DNA of 32,645 bases from an uncultured Lachnospiraceae bacterium (GCA_910587305.1 CAJUKV010000038.1:1-32645); one strand, 5' to 3'. Numbered from the stretch's first letter, positions 1 through 7,812 are shown. Numbers and translations are program-made. Notes: a model not told the origin generated them from the sequence alone.

Positions 1-120
1 CTTTGCCGCGACACAAATATGTGGGAAGAATGCCTGTTTTCCAAGGCATTCTTCTAAGTGTGAAGCTTTAAAAGTTCTTAGATGGCGTTTTCTGACATCT
101 TAGAACTTTTCTTCACACTA
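1..120 (+). repeat. Hairpin leader repeat, copy A (cut by window start)
   Basis: This is the first copy of the main intergenic repeat. Helix 2 is GAAGAATGCC paired with GGCATTCTTC. Helix 3 has an outer GTGTGAAG/CTTCACAC stem and an inner stem in which the usual AGGCG/CGCCT is replaced by AGATG/CATCT, so two base pairs changed together. The upstream CCGC hairpin is truncated (only TTGCCGCG is visible). The right end overlaps the last codons of the LysR gene. In the direction of transcription (minus) the copy would lie ahead of a gene to the left of the window. Confidence 0.85.
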
Positions 121-1021
121 TACTCTCTTTGAATTTTCTAATTTCATCGAGGTATTTCTGCCCCAGGGTGCTTAGGGCCGCCCCTTTTCGCTTCAGATAA
201 CCAATAGTCATAATTTCCTCTGATTTTAGCTTAACGGCGCAAAAATCCGACCCGTTCAGATTCTCACATATGATGCCGGAGCACAGTGTATAGGCATTTA
301 AGCCCACCATCAAATTAAGAAGCGTCGCCCTGTCGTTTGCCTTAATCAGTCTCTTATAAGCGTATGTACTAAGCACCTCCTCCGCAAAATAGAAAGAATT
401 GTTCTCGCCCTGTTCGAAAGAAAGACAGGGATATTCATCCAGTTCCTCTAAGCCTATCTCTTCTTGCCAGGCCAGGGGATGTCCCTTCCACATGTACACA
501 TAAATTCCACAATTGAACAGCTCGTGAAACTCAAGTTCCGACTCCTGAAACAACTTGGCGAGCACCGCCCTGTTAAAATCGTTCAGATAAAGAATACCTA
601 TTTCGCTTTTGAAATTTTTCACATTTTCAATCACTTCATATGTTTTTGTCTCATGAACGGCAAACTCGTACTCATCCATCCCAAACTGCCTGACCAGCTC
701 CACAAAGGCTTTCACAGCAAAGGTATAATGCTGCATAGACACGCTAAAACGTTTTTTACTGTTTTTCTTTTCAATATACCTATCCTGAATCAGACGATAC
801 TGCTCCGTCACCTGCCTGGCATAGCCTAAAAATTCCGCTCCCTCCGGCGTAACCTTAACCCCCCTGTTACTTCTGTTAAACAGGGTAATGCCAATTTCTT
901 CCTCAAGATCCTTTACGGCCTGGGAAAGGCTGGGCTGGGCAATAAAAAGCATTCTGGCCGCTTCGTTCATGGAATTTGTATCTGCAATTGTAATCACATA
1001 CTTTAATTGTGTCAGTGTCAT
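113..1021 (-). CDS. LysR-family transcriptional regulator
   Basis: A 302-residue LysR-type regulator. The N-terminal winged helix-turn-helix is clear (residues about 1-65, with SMNEAARMLFIAQPSLSQAV followed by LEEEIGITLFNRSNRG), and a LysR-type effector domain follows. The start at 1021 is preferred because it begins with the canonical MTLTQLKY and is preceded by GAGGGACAGGT. The open frame continues 11 codons upstream, but those lack a ribosome site. The last two codons and the TGA stop lie in the terminal TAGTGTGA of repeat copy A, so the repeat supplies the stop codon. The upstream gene is metQ, and two tandem repeats separate them, so the LysR transcript probably carries the repeats as leader. 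The effector is unknown; control of sulfur or methionine uptake is only a guess from the neighbour. Confidence 0.9.
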   Translation of the reverse strand: MTLTQLKYVITIADTNSMNEAARMLFIAQPSLSQAVKDLEEEIGITLFNRSNRGVKVTPEGAEFLGYARQVTEQYRLIQDRYIEKKNSKKRFSVSMQHYTFAVKAFVELVRQFGMDEYEFAVHETKTYEVIENVKNFKSEIGILYLNDFNRAVLAKLFQESELEFHELFNCGIYVYMWKGHPLAWQEEIGLEELDEYPCLSFEQGENNSFYFAEEVLSTYAYKRLIKANDRATLLNLMVGLNAYTLCSGIICENLNGSDFCAVKLKSEEIMTIGYLKRKGAALSTLGQKYLDEIRKFKESIV

Positions 1022-1066
1022 ACCTGTCCCTCGTTCTTGCCGGGAAGCCCTCAATTAAAATGCTAT

Positions 1067-1175
1067 CACAAATCCTGATGAAGAATACCTGTTTCTCAAG
1101 GTATTCTTCTGAGTGTGAAGTTTTAATTGTTCTTAGGCGGCATTTTTTGACGCCTTAGAACTTTTCTTCACACTA
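1067..1175 (+). repeat. Hairpin leader repeat, copy B
   Basis: A full-length copy from CACAAATCC to CACACTA. Helix 2 reads GAAGAATACC/GGTATTCTTC, a compensated change from the GAAGAATGCC/GGCATTCTTC of copies A and C. Helix 3 reads GTTCTTAGGCG/CGCCTTAGAAC with a single internal T-T mismatch inside an outer GTGTGAAG/CTTCACAC stem, but its loop has GCA in place of GCG. It sits in the leader of the LysR gene, about 45 nt before its start, and is in tandem with copy C at a period of 135 bp. Confidence 0.9.
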
Positions 1176-1183
1176 TCCCCCAT

Positions 1184-1310
1184 GATTCCGCTCTGCGGAA
1201 TCACAAATCCTGATGAAGAATGCCTGTTTTTCAAGGCATTCTTCTGAGTGTGAAGTTTTAATTGTTCTTAGGCGGCGTTTTTTGACGCCTTAGAACTTTT
1301 CTTCACACTA
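1184..1310 (+). repeat. Hairpin leader repeat, copy C with its CCGC hairpin
   Basis: The most complete short-form copy. It opens with the hairpin GATTCCG-CTCTG-CGGAATC (1184-1202), then helix 2 (GAAGAATGCC/GGCATTCTTC) and helix 3. It is nearly identical to copy B and in the same orientation. The two form a tandem pair that fills most of the 416-nt gap between metQ and the LysR gene. Confidence 0.9.
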
Positions 1311-1361
1311 CGCTCATGCTTATAATAAGCTTTCTGAAAATGTTTATACCGAAAGCAACCC

Positions 1362-1387
1362 TGAAGTGATAAGGGGTTGTCACTTCA
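1362..1387 (-). terminator. Hairpin downstream of metQ (possible terminator)
   Basis: TGAAGTGA and TCACTTCA form an 8-bp stem with a 10-nt loop, about 50 nt past the metQ stop. No clear U-tract follows on the minus strand, so termination is uncertain. Confidence 0.35.
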
Positions 1388-1437
1388 AGGCTACCTATTT
1401 TATACTACCATATTCTTTTTGTAAAAGCTATTACCGA

Positions 1438-2253
1438 TTATGCAAAAGGTATTACCGCTCCATCATAAGTTTCCGTGATATAGCTTTTTATTTCGTCGGA
1501 TTTCAGCACGTCCACCAATGCCTTGATTTTTTCCGCCCCTTCATTGCCTTCCTTCACTGCAATGACATTCACGTAAGTTTTGGCTGCCTCCGAATCCGAA
1601 CTTTCATAGGCCAGTGCATCCTTTGCAACGGAATAACCTGCTTCCAGAGCATAGTTGCCGTTTAATACCACAAAAGCAACCTCGTCCACCACCCTTGGTA
1701 CCTGAGCAGCCTCTAACTCCACAATTTCAAGGTTATATGTATTTTCCTCGATATCGTTTACGGTCGCTTCCAGGCCGGCCCCATCCTTTAAGGTAATCAG
1801 ACCGTTGTCCTGCAGCAGAAGAAGGGCCCTCGCCTCATTGGTTGTGTCGTTGGGAACCGCGATGCTGTCGCCCTCCGCCACGTCTCCAAGACTTTTTTTG
1901 ACGCCGGGGTAAATGCCAAAAGGTTCATAATGAATGCCGCCCGCATTTACAAGGTGCGTGCCTTTTTCCGCATTGAAGCTGTCAAGATAAGGAATATGCT
2001 GAAAATAATTGGCGTCAAAATCGCCGCTCTCCACCACTTCATTGGGCTGTACATAGTCGTCAAAAACCGTTACTTCCAGCTGATAACCTTTTTCTTCCAA
2101 AAGAGGCTTTGCCTGCTCCAAAATTTCCGCATGGGGCGTTGCGGATGCCGCCACCTTAATTACTTTGTCACCGGAGCCGCCCTTTCCGGCGCAGCCTCCA
2201 AGCACGCTTACCAAAGCCGCGCCTGTAAGTAATACCGCTAAAAACTTTTTCAT
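1438..2253 (-). CDS. metQ: MetQ/NlpA-family substrate-binding lipoprotein
   Basis: A 271-residue solute-binding lipoprotein of the NlpA/MetQ family, which normally delivers methionine to the MetNI ABC importer from the outer face of the membrane. The signal peptide ends in a lipobox (LGGC, lipidated Cys21). The mature protein has family features such as VIKVAASATPHAEIL, VFDDYVQPNEV, DANYFQHIPYL and the proline-containing IAVPNDTTNEARALLLLQ. The start is supported by GGAGG. No metN or metI lies nearby, so it is an orphan binding protein, either serving a transporter elsewhere or one for another amino acid. A sigma-A-like promoter lies about 120 bp upstream. The leader shows no S-box or T-box pattern. 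The family call is firm; methionine as ligand is likely but not proven. Confidence 0.92.
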   Translation of the reverse strand: MKKFLAVLLTGAALVSVLGGCAGKGGSGDKVIKVAASATPHAEILEQAKPLLEEKGYQLEVTVFDDYVQPNEVVESGDFDANYFQHIPYLDSFNAEKGTHLVNAGGIHYEPFGIYPGVKKSLGDVAEGDSIAVPNDTTNEARALLLLQDNGLITLKDGAGLEATVNDIEENTYNLEIVELEAAQVPRVVDEVAFVVLNGNYALEAGYSVAKDALAYESSDSEAAKTYVNVIAVKEGNEGAEKIKALVDVLKSDEIKSYITETYDGAVIPFA

Positions 2254-2280
2254 AAATTATCCTCCATTCTTAAGTTGTCT

Positions 2281-2300
2281 GCAAATTTGGCCGCAAATCT
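2281..2300 (-). repeat. CAAATTTG leader hairpin before metQ
   Basis: On the minus strand AGATTTG-CGGC-CAAATTT forms a short stem with one mismatch, followed by GCAG and then the GGAGGAT ribosome site of metQ. The same arrangement precedes the cysteine hydrolase (3110-3135) and the nuclease-like gene (9642-9669). Confidence 0.6.
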
Positions 2301-2372
2301 AACTGTAGGCGCAATATCTGCAAAACATTCAAGTTCTTTTGTGAAAACTTGTTTATCTTTATCACAAAAAGA

Positions 2373-2402
2373 AGTATAGCATCCCTTTTCCCATTTGTAC
2401 AA
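2373..2402 (-). promoter_or_regulatory. Predicted sigma-A promoter of metQ
   Basis: On the minus strand TTGTAC is followed by an 18-nt spacer and TATACT. This predicts a leader of roughly 110 nt. It lies just downstream of the terminator of the preceding gene. Confidence 0.7.
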
Positions 2403-2412
2403 TATGGAAAAA

Positions 2413-2451
2413 ATTTTGCCGGTTATAGGTTATTCCTATAGCCGGCAAAAT
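2413..2451 (-). terminator. Intrinsic terminator after the cysteine hydrolase gene
   Basis: A 17-bp inverted repeat with one G-T mismatch and a 5-nt loop. On the minus strand the stem runs into AAAATTTTTTCC. It lies about 100 nt past the stop at 2555, so it should end that gene's transcript. Confidence 0.8.
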
Positions 2452-2554
2452 TATTATTGCCTTAACCCCTCCTGCCCCCTGGTGCCAGTTCAACCCCGCT
2501 AAAAGGGCGCCCGTCTTTTCAGGCGTTTTCAAAACGTCTCCTCTAAAGACTATC

Positions 2555-3082
2555 CTATGCAAAATCAATCTGGCACATCTTCATGGTAAGCAGCGCCGCC
2601 TCATGGCTTTCTTTCGTCACGCCGGCGCAGCAGGCGGGATCCACCTTAACAGGCGTTTCAGGCAGCTTTGCCTTGATAAGCAGCCCGTTGGATATCACGC
2701 AGATATCCGTGCACAGGCCGACCAGCTCAATTTCGCTCTCTTCCTCTCCTACCACCTCATATAGCCGCTCCGCAAGGGCGTTTGATCCAAAGCTCTCCTT
2801 ATCCATTACCTCGGCTTCCACTTCCAAAAGGGCGTCCGCAACCTCCGCCCTAATTTCCCAGCCCTTTGTCCCCTTGATACAGTGGGGAACCGGTAAATGT
2901 TTCCCTTCCAAGGTTTCCATATAATCGCTGCCGTGGGTGTCCCTGGTTGCAAACACCTTGCACCCCTTATAACTACGAATTTTTTCCACTACATTTTTTA
3001 CTATCCCCTGAGCCTCCTTCGTCCCAAGAGCGCCGTCAATAAAATCATTTTGCATGTCGACTACCACCAATATTTTTCGCAT
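2555..3082 (-). CDS. Cysteine hydrolase, isochorismatase/nicotinamidase fold
   Basis: A 175-residue cysteine hydrolase. The catalytic triad of the family is visible: Asp9 in VVVDMQNDF, Lys95 in VMDKESFGS and Cys128 in GLCTDICV. Asp48 and His50 (RDTH), with His67 a few residues on (PVPHC), match the metal-binding pattern of nicotinamidases. The family hydrolyses nicotinamide to nicotinate, isochorismate, or other amides. The metal residues and the HCI-KGT segment favour a nicotinamidase-like enzyme feeding NAD salvage, but other amidase activities are possible. The start at 3082 follows GGAGGATTAAT; the frame runs seven codons further without a better site. The gene stands alone, with a CAAATTTG hairpin and a rearranged copy of the main repeat ahead of it and a strong terminator behind. 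Confidence 0.9.
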   Translation of the reverse strand: MRKILVVVDMQNDFIDGALGTKEAQGIVKNVVEKIRSYKGCKVFATRDTHGSDYMETLEGKHLPVPHCIKGTKGWEIRAEVADALLEVEAEVMDKESFGSNALAERLYEVVGEEESEIELVGLCTDICVISNGLLIKAKLPETPVKVDPACCAGVTKESHEAALLTMKMCQIDFA

Positions 3083-3109
3083 ATTAATCCTCCGTTTCTT
3101 CAATAGCCT

Positions 3110-3135
3110 GCAAATTTGGGCCGGGGCACAAATTT
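3110..3135 (-). repeat. CAAATTTG leader hairpin before the cysteine hydrolase
   Basis: AAATTTG and CAAATTT pair across a 10-nt spacer, followed on the minus strand by GCAGGCTATTG and the GGAGGAT ribosome site. Its distal arm is built from the CACAAATTTT end of the repeat fragment at 3129, so two repeat families are joined here. Confidence 0.65.
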
Positions 3136-3245
3136 TAGTTGTTCTTAGGCGGCGTTTTTTGACGCCTAGGAACTTTTCTTCACGCTAACCCCCATGTTGC
3201 CGCTCTGCGGCAACACAAATCTCGATGAAGAATGCCTGTTTCCCA
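3129..3245 (+). repeat. Hairpin leader repeat, copy D (rearranged halves)
   Basis: Two partial copies lie side by side. The first (3129-3187) has CACAAA joined directly to helix 3, so helix 2 is deleted. The second (3196-3245) has the CCGC hairpin GTTGCCG-CTCTG-CGGCAAC and the left side of helix 2, then stops just before the end of the ABC transporter gene. Compared with copy C the CCGC hairpin carries matched changes on both arms. In helix 3 the usual T-T mismatch has been resolved (CCTAGG in place of CCTTAG). Confidence 0.85.
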
Positions 3246-3253
3246 ATTTCCGT

Positions 3254-5266
3254 TTAATCCAGCTCGCTGAGTCCCGTGTACAACTCATAGTAACGCCCTT
3301 TTTGTGAAAGCAAATCGTCATGGTCGCCACGCTCGATAATCTCTCCGTTTTCCAAAACCATAATCGCATTTGCATTTCGAACGGTGGACAACCTGTGGGC
3401 AATCACCAGCGTGGTTCTTGTTGCCATCAGGCGGTCCATTCCCTTTTCAATATGTTTCTCCGTCCTGGTATCTACGGAGCTGGTAGCTTCATCCAGAATC
3501 AGGACGGGCGCTTTGGAGATAGCCGCCCTTGCAATGTTGATCAGCTGCCTTTGCCCCTGGCTTAAGTTTGCGCCGTCCCCCTCCAACATGGTGTCATATC
3601 CATGCTCTAACCGCATAATGAAGGAATGGGCGCTGGCCGTCCTTGCCGCCTGTTCCACCTCTTCATCCGTTGCGTCTAACCTGCCATAGCGTATGTTTTC
3701 CCTGACCGTTCCCGTAAATAAATGGGTATCCTGCAAAACCATGGCAATATTTTTCCGGAGGGAATCCCTCTCGAGCTCCGATATAGGTATATTATCCACA
3801 GTAATACTGCCTTCGTCAATATCGTAAAATCTGATAATCAGATTTGTGATGGTAGTTTTCCCTGCTCCCGTAGAGCCCACAAAGGCAATCTTCTGTCCCG
3901 GCTTCGCATACAGGGAAACATTTTTCAGGATGGTTTTATCCGGATTATAGCCAAAGGTGACATCCTTTAAGGTGACCGCACCTTTTACTTCTTTATAATA
4001 GAAGCTCTCATCCTGCCTCAGTACATCCTCCATAAACCCGTCCGCACCGGCGACGGGGCTGGTCTTTGGAATTGCATAAAAGCTCTTTTCCTGCTCCTTA
4101 TCTTCCACAATGCGGACGGCTGACCTGGCATCCTCTTTTTCCGGCTCCGCGTCCATCACGGCAAAAACCCGCTCCGCACCGGCCAGTGCGGAAAAGAGTG
4201 TGTTTACCTGCATGGCCACCTCGTTGAGCGGCCTGGAAAACTGCCTTGAATAGTTCACAAACACCGTAAGACCGCCTATGTCAAAGCCGCGCAGCACGCA
4301 TAAGATTCCGCCGATGCAGGCGGTCAGGGAGTAGCTCACCTGACTTAAGTTCCCCACAACCGGCCCCATGATGCCGCCGAAAAACTGGGCTTTTATCTGC
4401 TTGCCCTTCAAATCATTGTTTAAGTATGCAAATTCTTCCTTTGCATCCTCCTCATGGGTAAAGACCTTAACCACCTTCTGTCCGGTTACCGTCTCCTCGA
4501 TATATCCGTTCATGGCGCCGATGGCCGCCTGCTGGGCCCGGTAGTATTTCCGGCTTCTGCCTGCCACAATCTGCGCGGCCTTTAGCATCACCGGAACCAT
4601 GAATACGGTAATCAGCGTCAGCCACACATTGGTATATATCATAAGGGCAAATGTGCCTATAATGTTGATTGCCCCTGAAATCAGCTGAACCACCGTATTG
4701 TTTACCATTTCCCCCACAGCGTCCACATCGTTGGTAAAACGGCTCATCACATCGCCGTGATTGTTGGTGTCATAATAGCGCACCGGCAGCTTTTGCAGCT
4801 TGCAAAACAGGTCGTTTCTCAGCTTCATGATTGCGTTTTGGGATACGCCCACCATGATTCTCATCTGAAAGTACTGGGCCGCCACGCCCACTAAATAAAT
4901 TACTGCCATGGTGAGGATTCCCCGAAACAGCAAAGCAACACTTCCGTTTTCCGAGGTAAGCCCGTTGATAATGGGCCTGAGCATGTAAGAGCCGGCCAGA
5001 TTGGCAATCGTACCGCAAATCACACAGAAAAATACGATTCCCAGCTTCCACTTTTCATCCGCAATGTAGGCAAACAGCCTTCCGACGGTCATGCGCATAT
5101 TTTTAGGCTTTCCGCCGGCCATGCCTCTGCCGCCCCTTCTTCCCGGCCCGTGGCCTCCGGGGCCTTTTGGCATGCCGCCGGGAGGCCCCGCCACCGCCGC
5201 TTCATTCGCAGGGTTGAGCCTGCTTTCATATTTTTTCCGAAAATATTCCAGTTTTTCCTGTCTCAT
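3254..5266 (-). CDS. Multidrug-type ABC exporter, half-transporter B
   Basis: A fused membrane/ATPase half-transporter of about 670 residues. After a charged start there is a Gly/Pro/Arg-rich stretch (about residues 24-55), then a six-helix exporter membrane domain, a roughly 60-residue linker insertion, and a complete ATPase: Walker A GSTGAGKTT, signature LSQGQ, Walker B LILDEATSS with the catalytic glutamate, and the switch histidine in VIAHRLS. The ATG at 5266 is chosen because AAGGAGG lies 10 nt upstream. A GTG at 5275 is too close to the site. ATGA overlap with the preceding gene implies translational coupling. With its partner, which has a degenerate ATPase site, it should form an asymmetric heterodimeric exporter of the BmrCD or TM287/288 type. 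Substrate unknown. Confidence 0.93.
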   Translation of the reverse strand: MRQEKLEYFRKKYESRLNPANEAAVAGPPGGMPKGPGGHGPGRRGGRGMAGGKPKNMRMTVGRLFAYIADEKWKLGIVFFCVICGTIANLAGSYMLRPIINGLTSENGSVALLFRGILTMAVIYLVGVAAQYFQMRIMVGVSQNAIMKLRNDLFCKLQKLPVRYYDTNNHGDVMSRFTNDVDAVGEMVNNTVVQLISGAINIIGTFALMIYTNVWLTLITVFMVPVMLKAAQIVAGRSRKYYRAQQAAIGAMNGYIEETVTGQKVVKVFTHEEDAKEEFAYLNNDLKGKQIKAQFFGGIMGPVVGNLSQVSYSLTACIGGILCVLRGFDIGGLTVFVNYSRQFSRPLNEVAMQVNTLFSALAGAERVFAVMDAEPEKEDARSAVRIVEDKEQEKSFYAIPKTSPVAGADGFMEDVLRQDESFYYKEVKGAVTLKDVTFGYNPDKTILKNVSLYAKPGQKIAFVGSTGAGKTTITNLIIRFYDIDEGSITVDNIPISELERDSLRKNIAMVLQDTHLFTGTVRENIRYGRLDATDEEVEQAARTASAHSFIMRLEHGYDTMLEGDGANLSQGQRQLINIARAAISKAPVLILDEATSSVDTRTEKHIEKGMDRLMATRTTLVIAHRLSTVRNANAIMVLENGEIIERGDHDDLLSQKGRYYELYTGLSELD

Positions 5267-6999
5267 GACGCACACGCCTCCTTATCCATCTGAGAATAAT
5301 AAATTTCCTGATAAGGCCCGCACTCCCTGAGGAGCTTTTCATGGCTGCCCATACCCACAATCCTGCCTTCGTCCAGCACTAAAATCTGGTCCGCATCCAT
5401 CACGGAAGTGATTCTCTGGGCAATGATAATCTTCGTGGTACTTTTCAGCGTGCCGGTAAAGCTTTCCCTGATTTTTGCCTCGGTAGCCGTATCCACCGCG
5501 CTGGTGGAATCATCCAGAATGAGGATTTTGGGCTTTTTCAGGAGCGCTCTGGCAATGCAGAGCCTTTGCTTTTGTCCGCCTGACACATTTACACCGCCCT
5601 GTCCTAATTCCGTCTCATACCCCTGCGTGAAGGAGCTGACAAAGTCGTCCGCCTGAGCTGCCTTAGCGGCCGCAACCGTCTCGTCAACGGAAGCCTCCGC
5701 GTCTCCCCACATCAGATTTTCCATAATCGTGCCCGAAAACAGGATGTTTTTCTGCAAAACCATTCCAACGCCGTCCCGCAGGTTCTTCAAGGAATAATCC
5801 TTTACGTTAACGCCGTCCACCAAAACCTCTCCCCCATCTACGTCGTAGAGCCTTGGAATCATCTGAACCAGCGTGGTCTTGCCGCTGCCCGTGCCTCCGA
5901 TAATGCCCAGAATCTGTCCGCTTTCCACCTTGAAACTGATGTGGGAGAGCACCGCTTCCTTACTTTCCTTATAATATCTGAAAGTAACGTCCCTAAATTC
6001 CACTCTGCCGCTGTTTACGGTTTTTTCAGGATTTCCGCAGCCTTCGTCAGTGAGATCCACTTCCGTATCCAGCACCTGCGTGATACGGCGCAGGGACGCA
6101 AGCGCCCTTGAGCTCTGCAAAAGAACCATGGCCAGCATCATAAGGGACATCAGAATCTGCACAATATAAGTAGTAAAGGCTGTCAGGTCGCCTACCGGCA
6201 TTGTTCCTGCCAGAATCTGTTTTCCCCCAAACCACACGACACCCAGCGTCGTAATATTCATCATACACATCATGATTGGCATATTCAAAATGACAATCTT
6301 AAAAGCTCCAAGACTTGACTCCTTCAGTTCTTCGTTTGCCTTTGCAAAACGTTCCTCCTCATAATCACCCCTCACAAAGGATTTGATCACCCGTACATTG
6401 GTGAGCACCTCCTGAATGGTGGAGTTCAGCGCGTCCAGCTTCTTTTGCATAATATCAAATTTGGGGAAAGCCGTTTTAATTACAAGGCCAATCAGCAGCG
6501 CCAGAACCGGTATCACCACCAGCACCACCAAAGCAAGCTGAGCGTTCATTACAAAGGCCATAATCAGCCCTCCTATCAGCATTCCGGGCCCCCTCAGCAT
6601 CATGCGCAGCGCCATATTAACCAGATTCTGCACCTGAGTAATATCGTTGGTCAGCCTGGTCACAAGAGAACCGGTACTGAACTGGTCAAGATTTGCGAAG
6701 GAAAATTTCTGCACCTTGTCGAACACATCGCTCCTTAAATCCGATGCAAAATTGATTGCCGCTTTTGCGCCGAAATAAGCGCCCAGAACGCCTCCTAGCA
6801 GCATAAGAAAAGCCGTAAAAATCATGGCAATTCCCATCCCGATTATGTAGCCGACATTTCTGTCAGCCGCTCCCACATTAATAATATTCGCCATAAGCTT
6901 AGGCAGCACCACTTCGCCAATCACTTCAACTATCATAAAAATTGGCCCTAAAATAAATGCTGACAGGTATGGCTTTACATACTTCCAATATCTTTTCAT
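5263..6999 (-). CDS. Multidrug-type ABC exporter, half-transporter A (degenerate site)
   Basis: A 578-residue half-transporter: a membrane domain starting near residue 10, then an ATPase with Walker A GGTGSGKTT, signature VSGGQ and Walker B LILDDSTSAVD. The residue after the Walker B aspartate is Asp rather than the catalytic Glu, and the switch position reads IIAQRI with Gln in place of His. Both changes are the hallmark of the non-hydrolysing half of heterodimeric exporters. The partner gene overlaps its stop by four bases and retains both residues. The start follows AGGAGG. It is the second gene of a MarR-led operon, so induction by a toxic compound sensed by the MarR protein is the likely control. 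Confidence 0.93.
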   Translation of the reverse strand: MKRYWKYVKPYLSAFILGPIFMIVEVIGEVVLPKLMANIINVGAADRNVGYIIGMGIAMIFTAFLMLLGGVLGAYFGAKAAINFASDLRSDVFDKVQKFSFANLDQFSTGSLVTRLTNDITQVQNLVNMALRMMLRGPGMLIGGLIMAFVMNAQLALVVLVVIPVLALLIGLVIKTAFPKFDIMQKKLDALNSTIQEVLTNVRVIKSFVRGDYEEERFAKANEELKESSLGAFKIVILNMPIMMCMMNITTLGVVWFGGKQILAGTMPVGDLTAFTTYIVQILMSLMMLAMVLLQSSRALASLRRITQVLDTEVDLTDEGCGNPEKTVNSGRVEFRDVTFRYYKESKEAVLSHISFKVESGQILGIIGGTGSGKTTLVQMIPRLYDVDGGEVLVDGVNVKDYSLKNLRDGVGMVLQKNILFSGTIMENLMWGDAEASVDETVAAAKAAQADDFVSSFTQGYETELGQGGVNVSGGQKQRLCIARALLKKPKILILDDSTSAVDTATEAKIRESFTGTLKSTTKIIIAQRITSVMDADQILVLDEGRIVGMGSHEKLLRECGPYQEIYYSQMDKEACAS

Positions 7000-7070
7000 T
7001 GTTTATACCTCCTGACGCAGGAAACACCTGCAATATTATACTTGTGTCATTTATCTCCTGACTATAATAG

Positions 7071-7514
7071 TCAAAGATTCTGATAATATCTTTCGCAATT
7101 TTGGATTATTCTTAAAAAGAATTTCTCCAAAAGCGCCATCTCCTCCTCTGAAAATCCTACAAACAAAGCGTTTTCCACCTCCTGAAAGTAGCTGTGGCTT
7201 ATGTCGATGATTCTTTTTCCTTTATCCGTCATAACCACATGATTCATGCGGTTATCCTCCGCGCTGCATTGTCTGCTGATATACCCTGCCTTTTCCAGCT
7301 TCTTAAGCGTAACCGCCACCGCAGCCGACGAAATATCCAGTTCATCGGCAAGTTCCGTCTGAGAGCAATCCGGATGTTCGCTTAACATCATTAATATTCT
7401 ATGCTGGCTCCTGTACACTCCCGTACTTGAGACTTTCTTGCCAATTGCCCTCTTAAAAAATTGATCCAACTGCCGAAAAAGATTTACCAGCCGGTACTGT
7501 ATATTCTTTTCCAT
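7071..7514 (-). CDS. MarR-family transcriptional regulator
   Basis: A 147-residue winged-helix regulator of the MarR family. The DNA-binding segment is visible at about residues 45-100 (CSQTELADELDISSAAVAVT, then LEKAGYISRQCSAEDNRMN with the wing), flanked by dimerisation helices. The start has AAGGAG in front of it. It is the first gene of an operon with two ABC half-transporters about 70 nt downstream. A consensus promoter and palindromic operator lie upstream, so it probably represses itself and the exporter and releases DNA when it binds a transported compound. The leader of roughly 160 nt carries a deleted copy of the main repeat. Confidence 0.93.
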   Translation of the reverse strand: MEKNIQYRLVNLFRQLDQFFKRAIGKKVSSTGVYRSQHRILMMLSEHPDCSQTELADELDISSAAVAVTLKKLEKAGYISRQCSAEDNRMNHVVMTDKGKRIIDISHSYFQEVENALFVGFSEEEMALLEKFFLRIIQNCERYYQNL

Positions 7515-7550
7515 AATCTTCTCCTTTTACAATGATAGTTCAGCTCTCCC

Positions 7551-7615
7551 CAATCCTGACAAAGAATGCGCGCCTTTTAAGGCGTTTTTTAACGCCTTAG
7601 AACTTTTCTTCACAC
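7551..7615 (+). repeat. Hairpin leader repeat, internally deleted copy in the marR leader
   Basis: Begins with AATCCTGA and AAAGAATGC as in the full repeat, then jumps to the inner stem AAGGCG...CGCCTT and ends AGAACTTTTCTTCACAC. Helix 2 and the 5' arm of helix 3 are lost. It lies between the promoter/operator and the marR start and so is transcribed as leader. Orientation is the same as in every other copy. Confidence 0.8.
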
Positions 7616-7631
7616 GATAGCGCTTAATTCT

Positions 7632-7711
7632 TTAATTAGTTAATAGTTAATTTGTTAATATTTAACTAGTTAACTATTTAGCATTATACATTTCTTAAAA
7701 ATGAATGTCAA
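7632..7711 (-). promoter_or_regulatory. Consensus promoter and palindromic operator of the marR-ABC operon
   Basis: On the minus strand TTGACA, a 17-nt spacer and TATAAT (7683-7711) form an exact sigma-A consensus promoter. Just downstream, over the start point, is the perfect palindrome TTAACTAGTTAA (7662-7673), followed by further TAGTTAA and GTTAATA half-sites to 7632. This layout fits autorepression by the MarR protein encoded next. Confidence 0.85.
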
Positions 7712-7812
7712 GACGGATTTTACCAATTTCATAGTTTCACAGTTTTAGCTTTCACAATTTTATAATTTCACAAATTAGAAGCAAATTTTTAAGCATTTTT
7801 TAGAGTGAGTCT

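Noticed and set aside
1067..1310. Tandem near-identical repeats as a possible CRISPR array
   Set aside because: Only two units at a 135-bp period, each made of three hairpins; no uniform short repeats with unique spacers and no cas genes.
2254..2372. SAM riboswitch or T-box in the metQ leader
   Set aside because: The leader is about 110 nt and lacks the conserved S-box core or a T-box sequence; only a weak TTTTGTGA/TCACAAAA stem near the 5' end.
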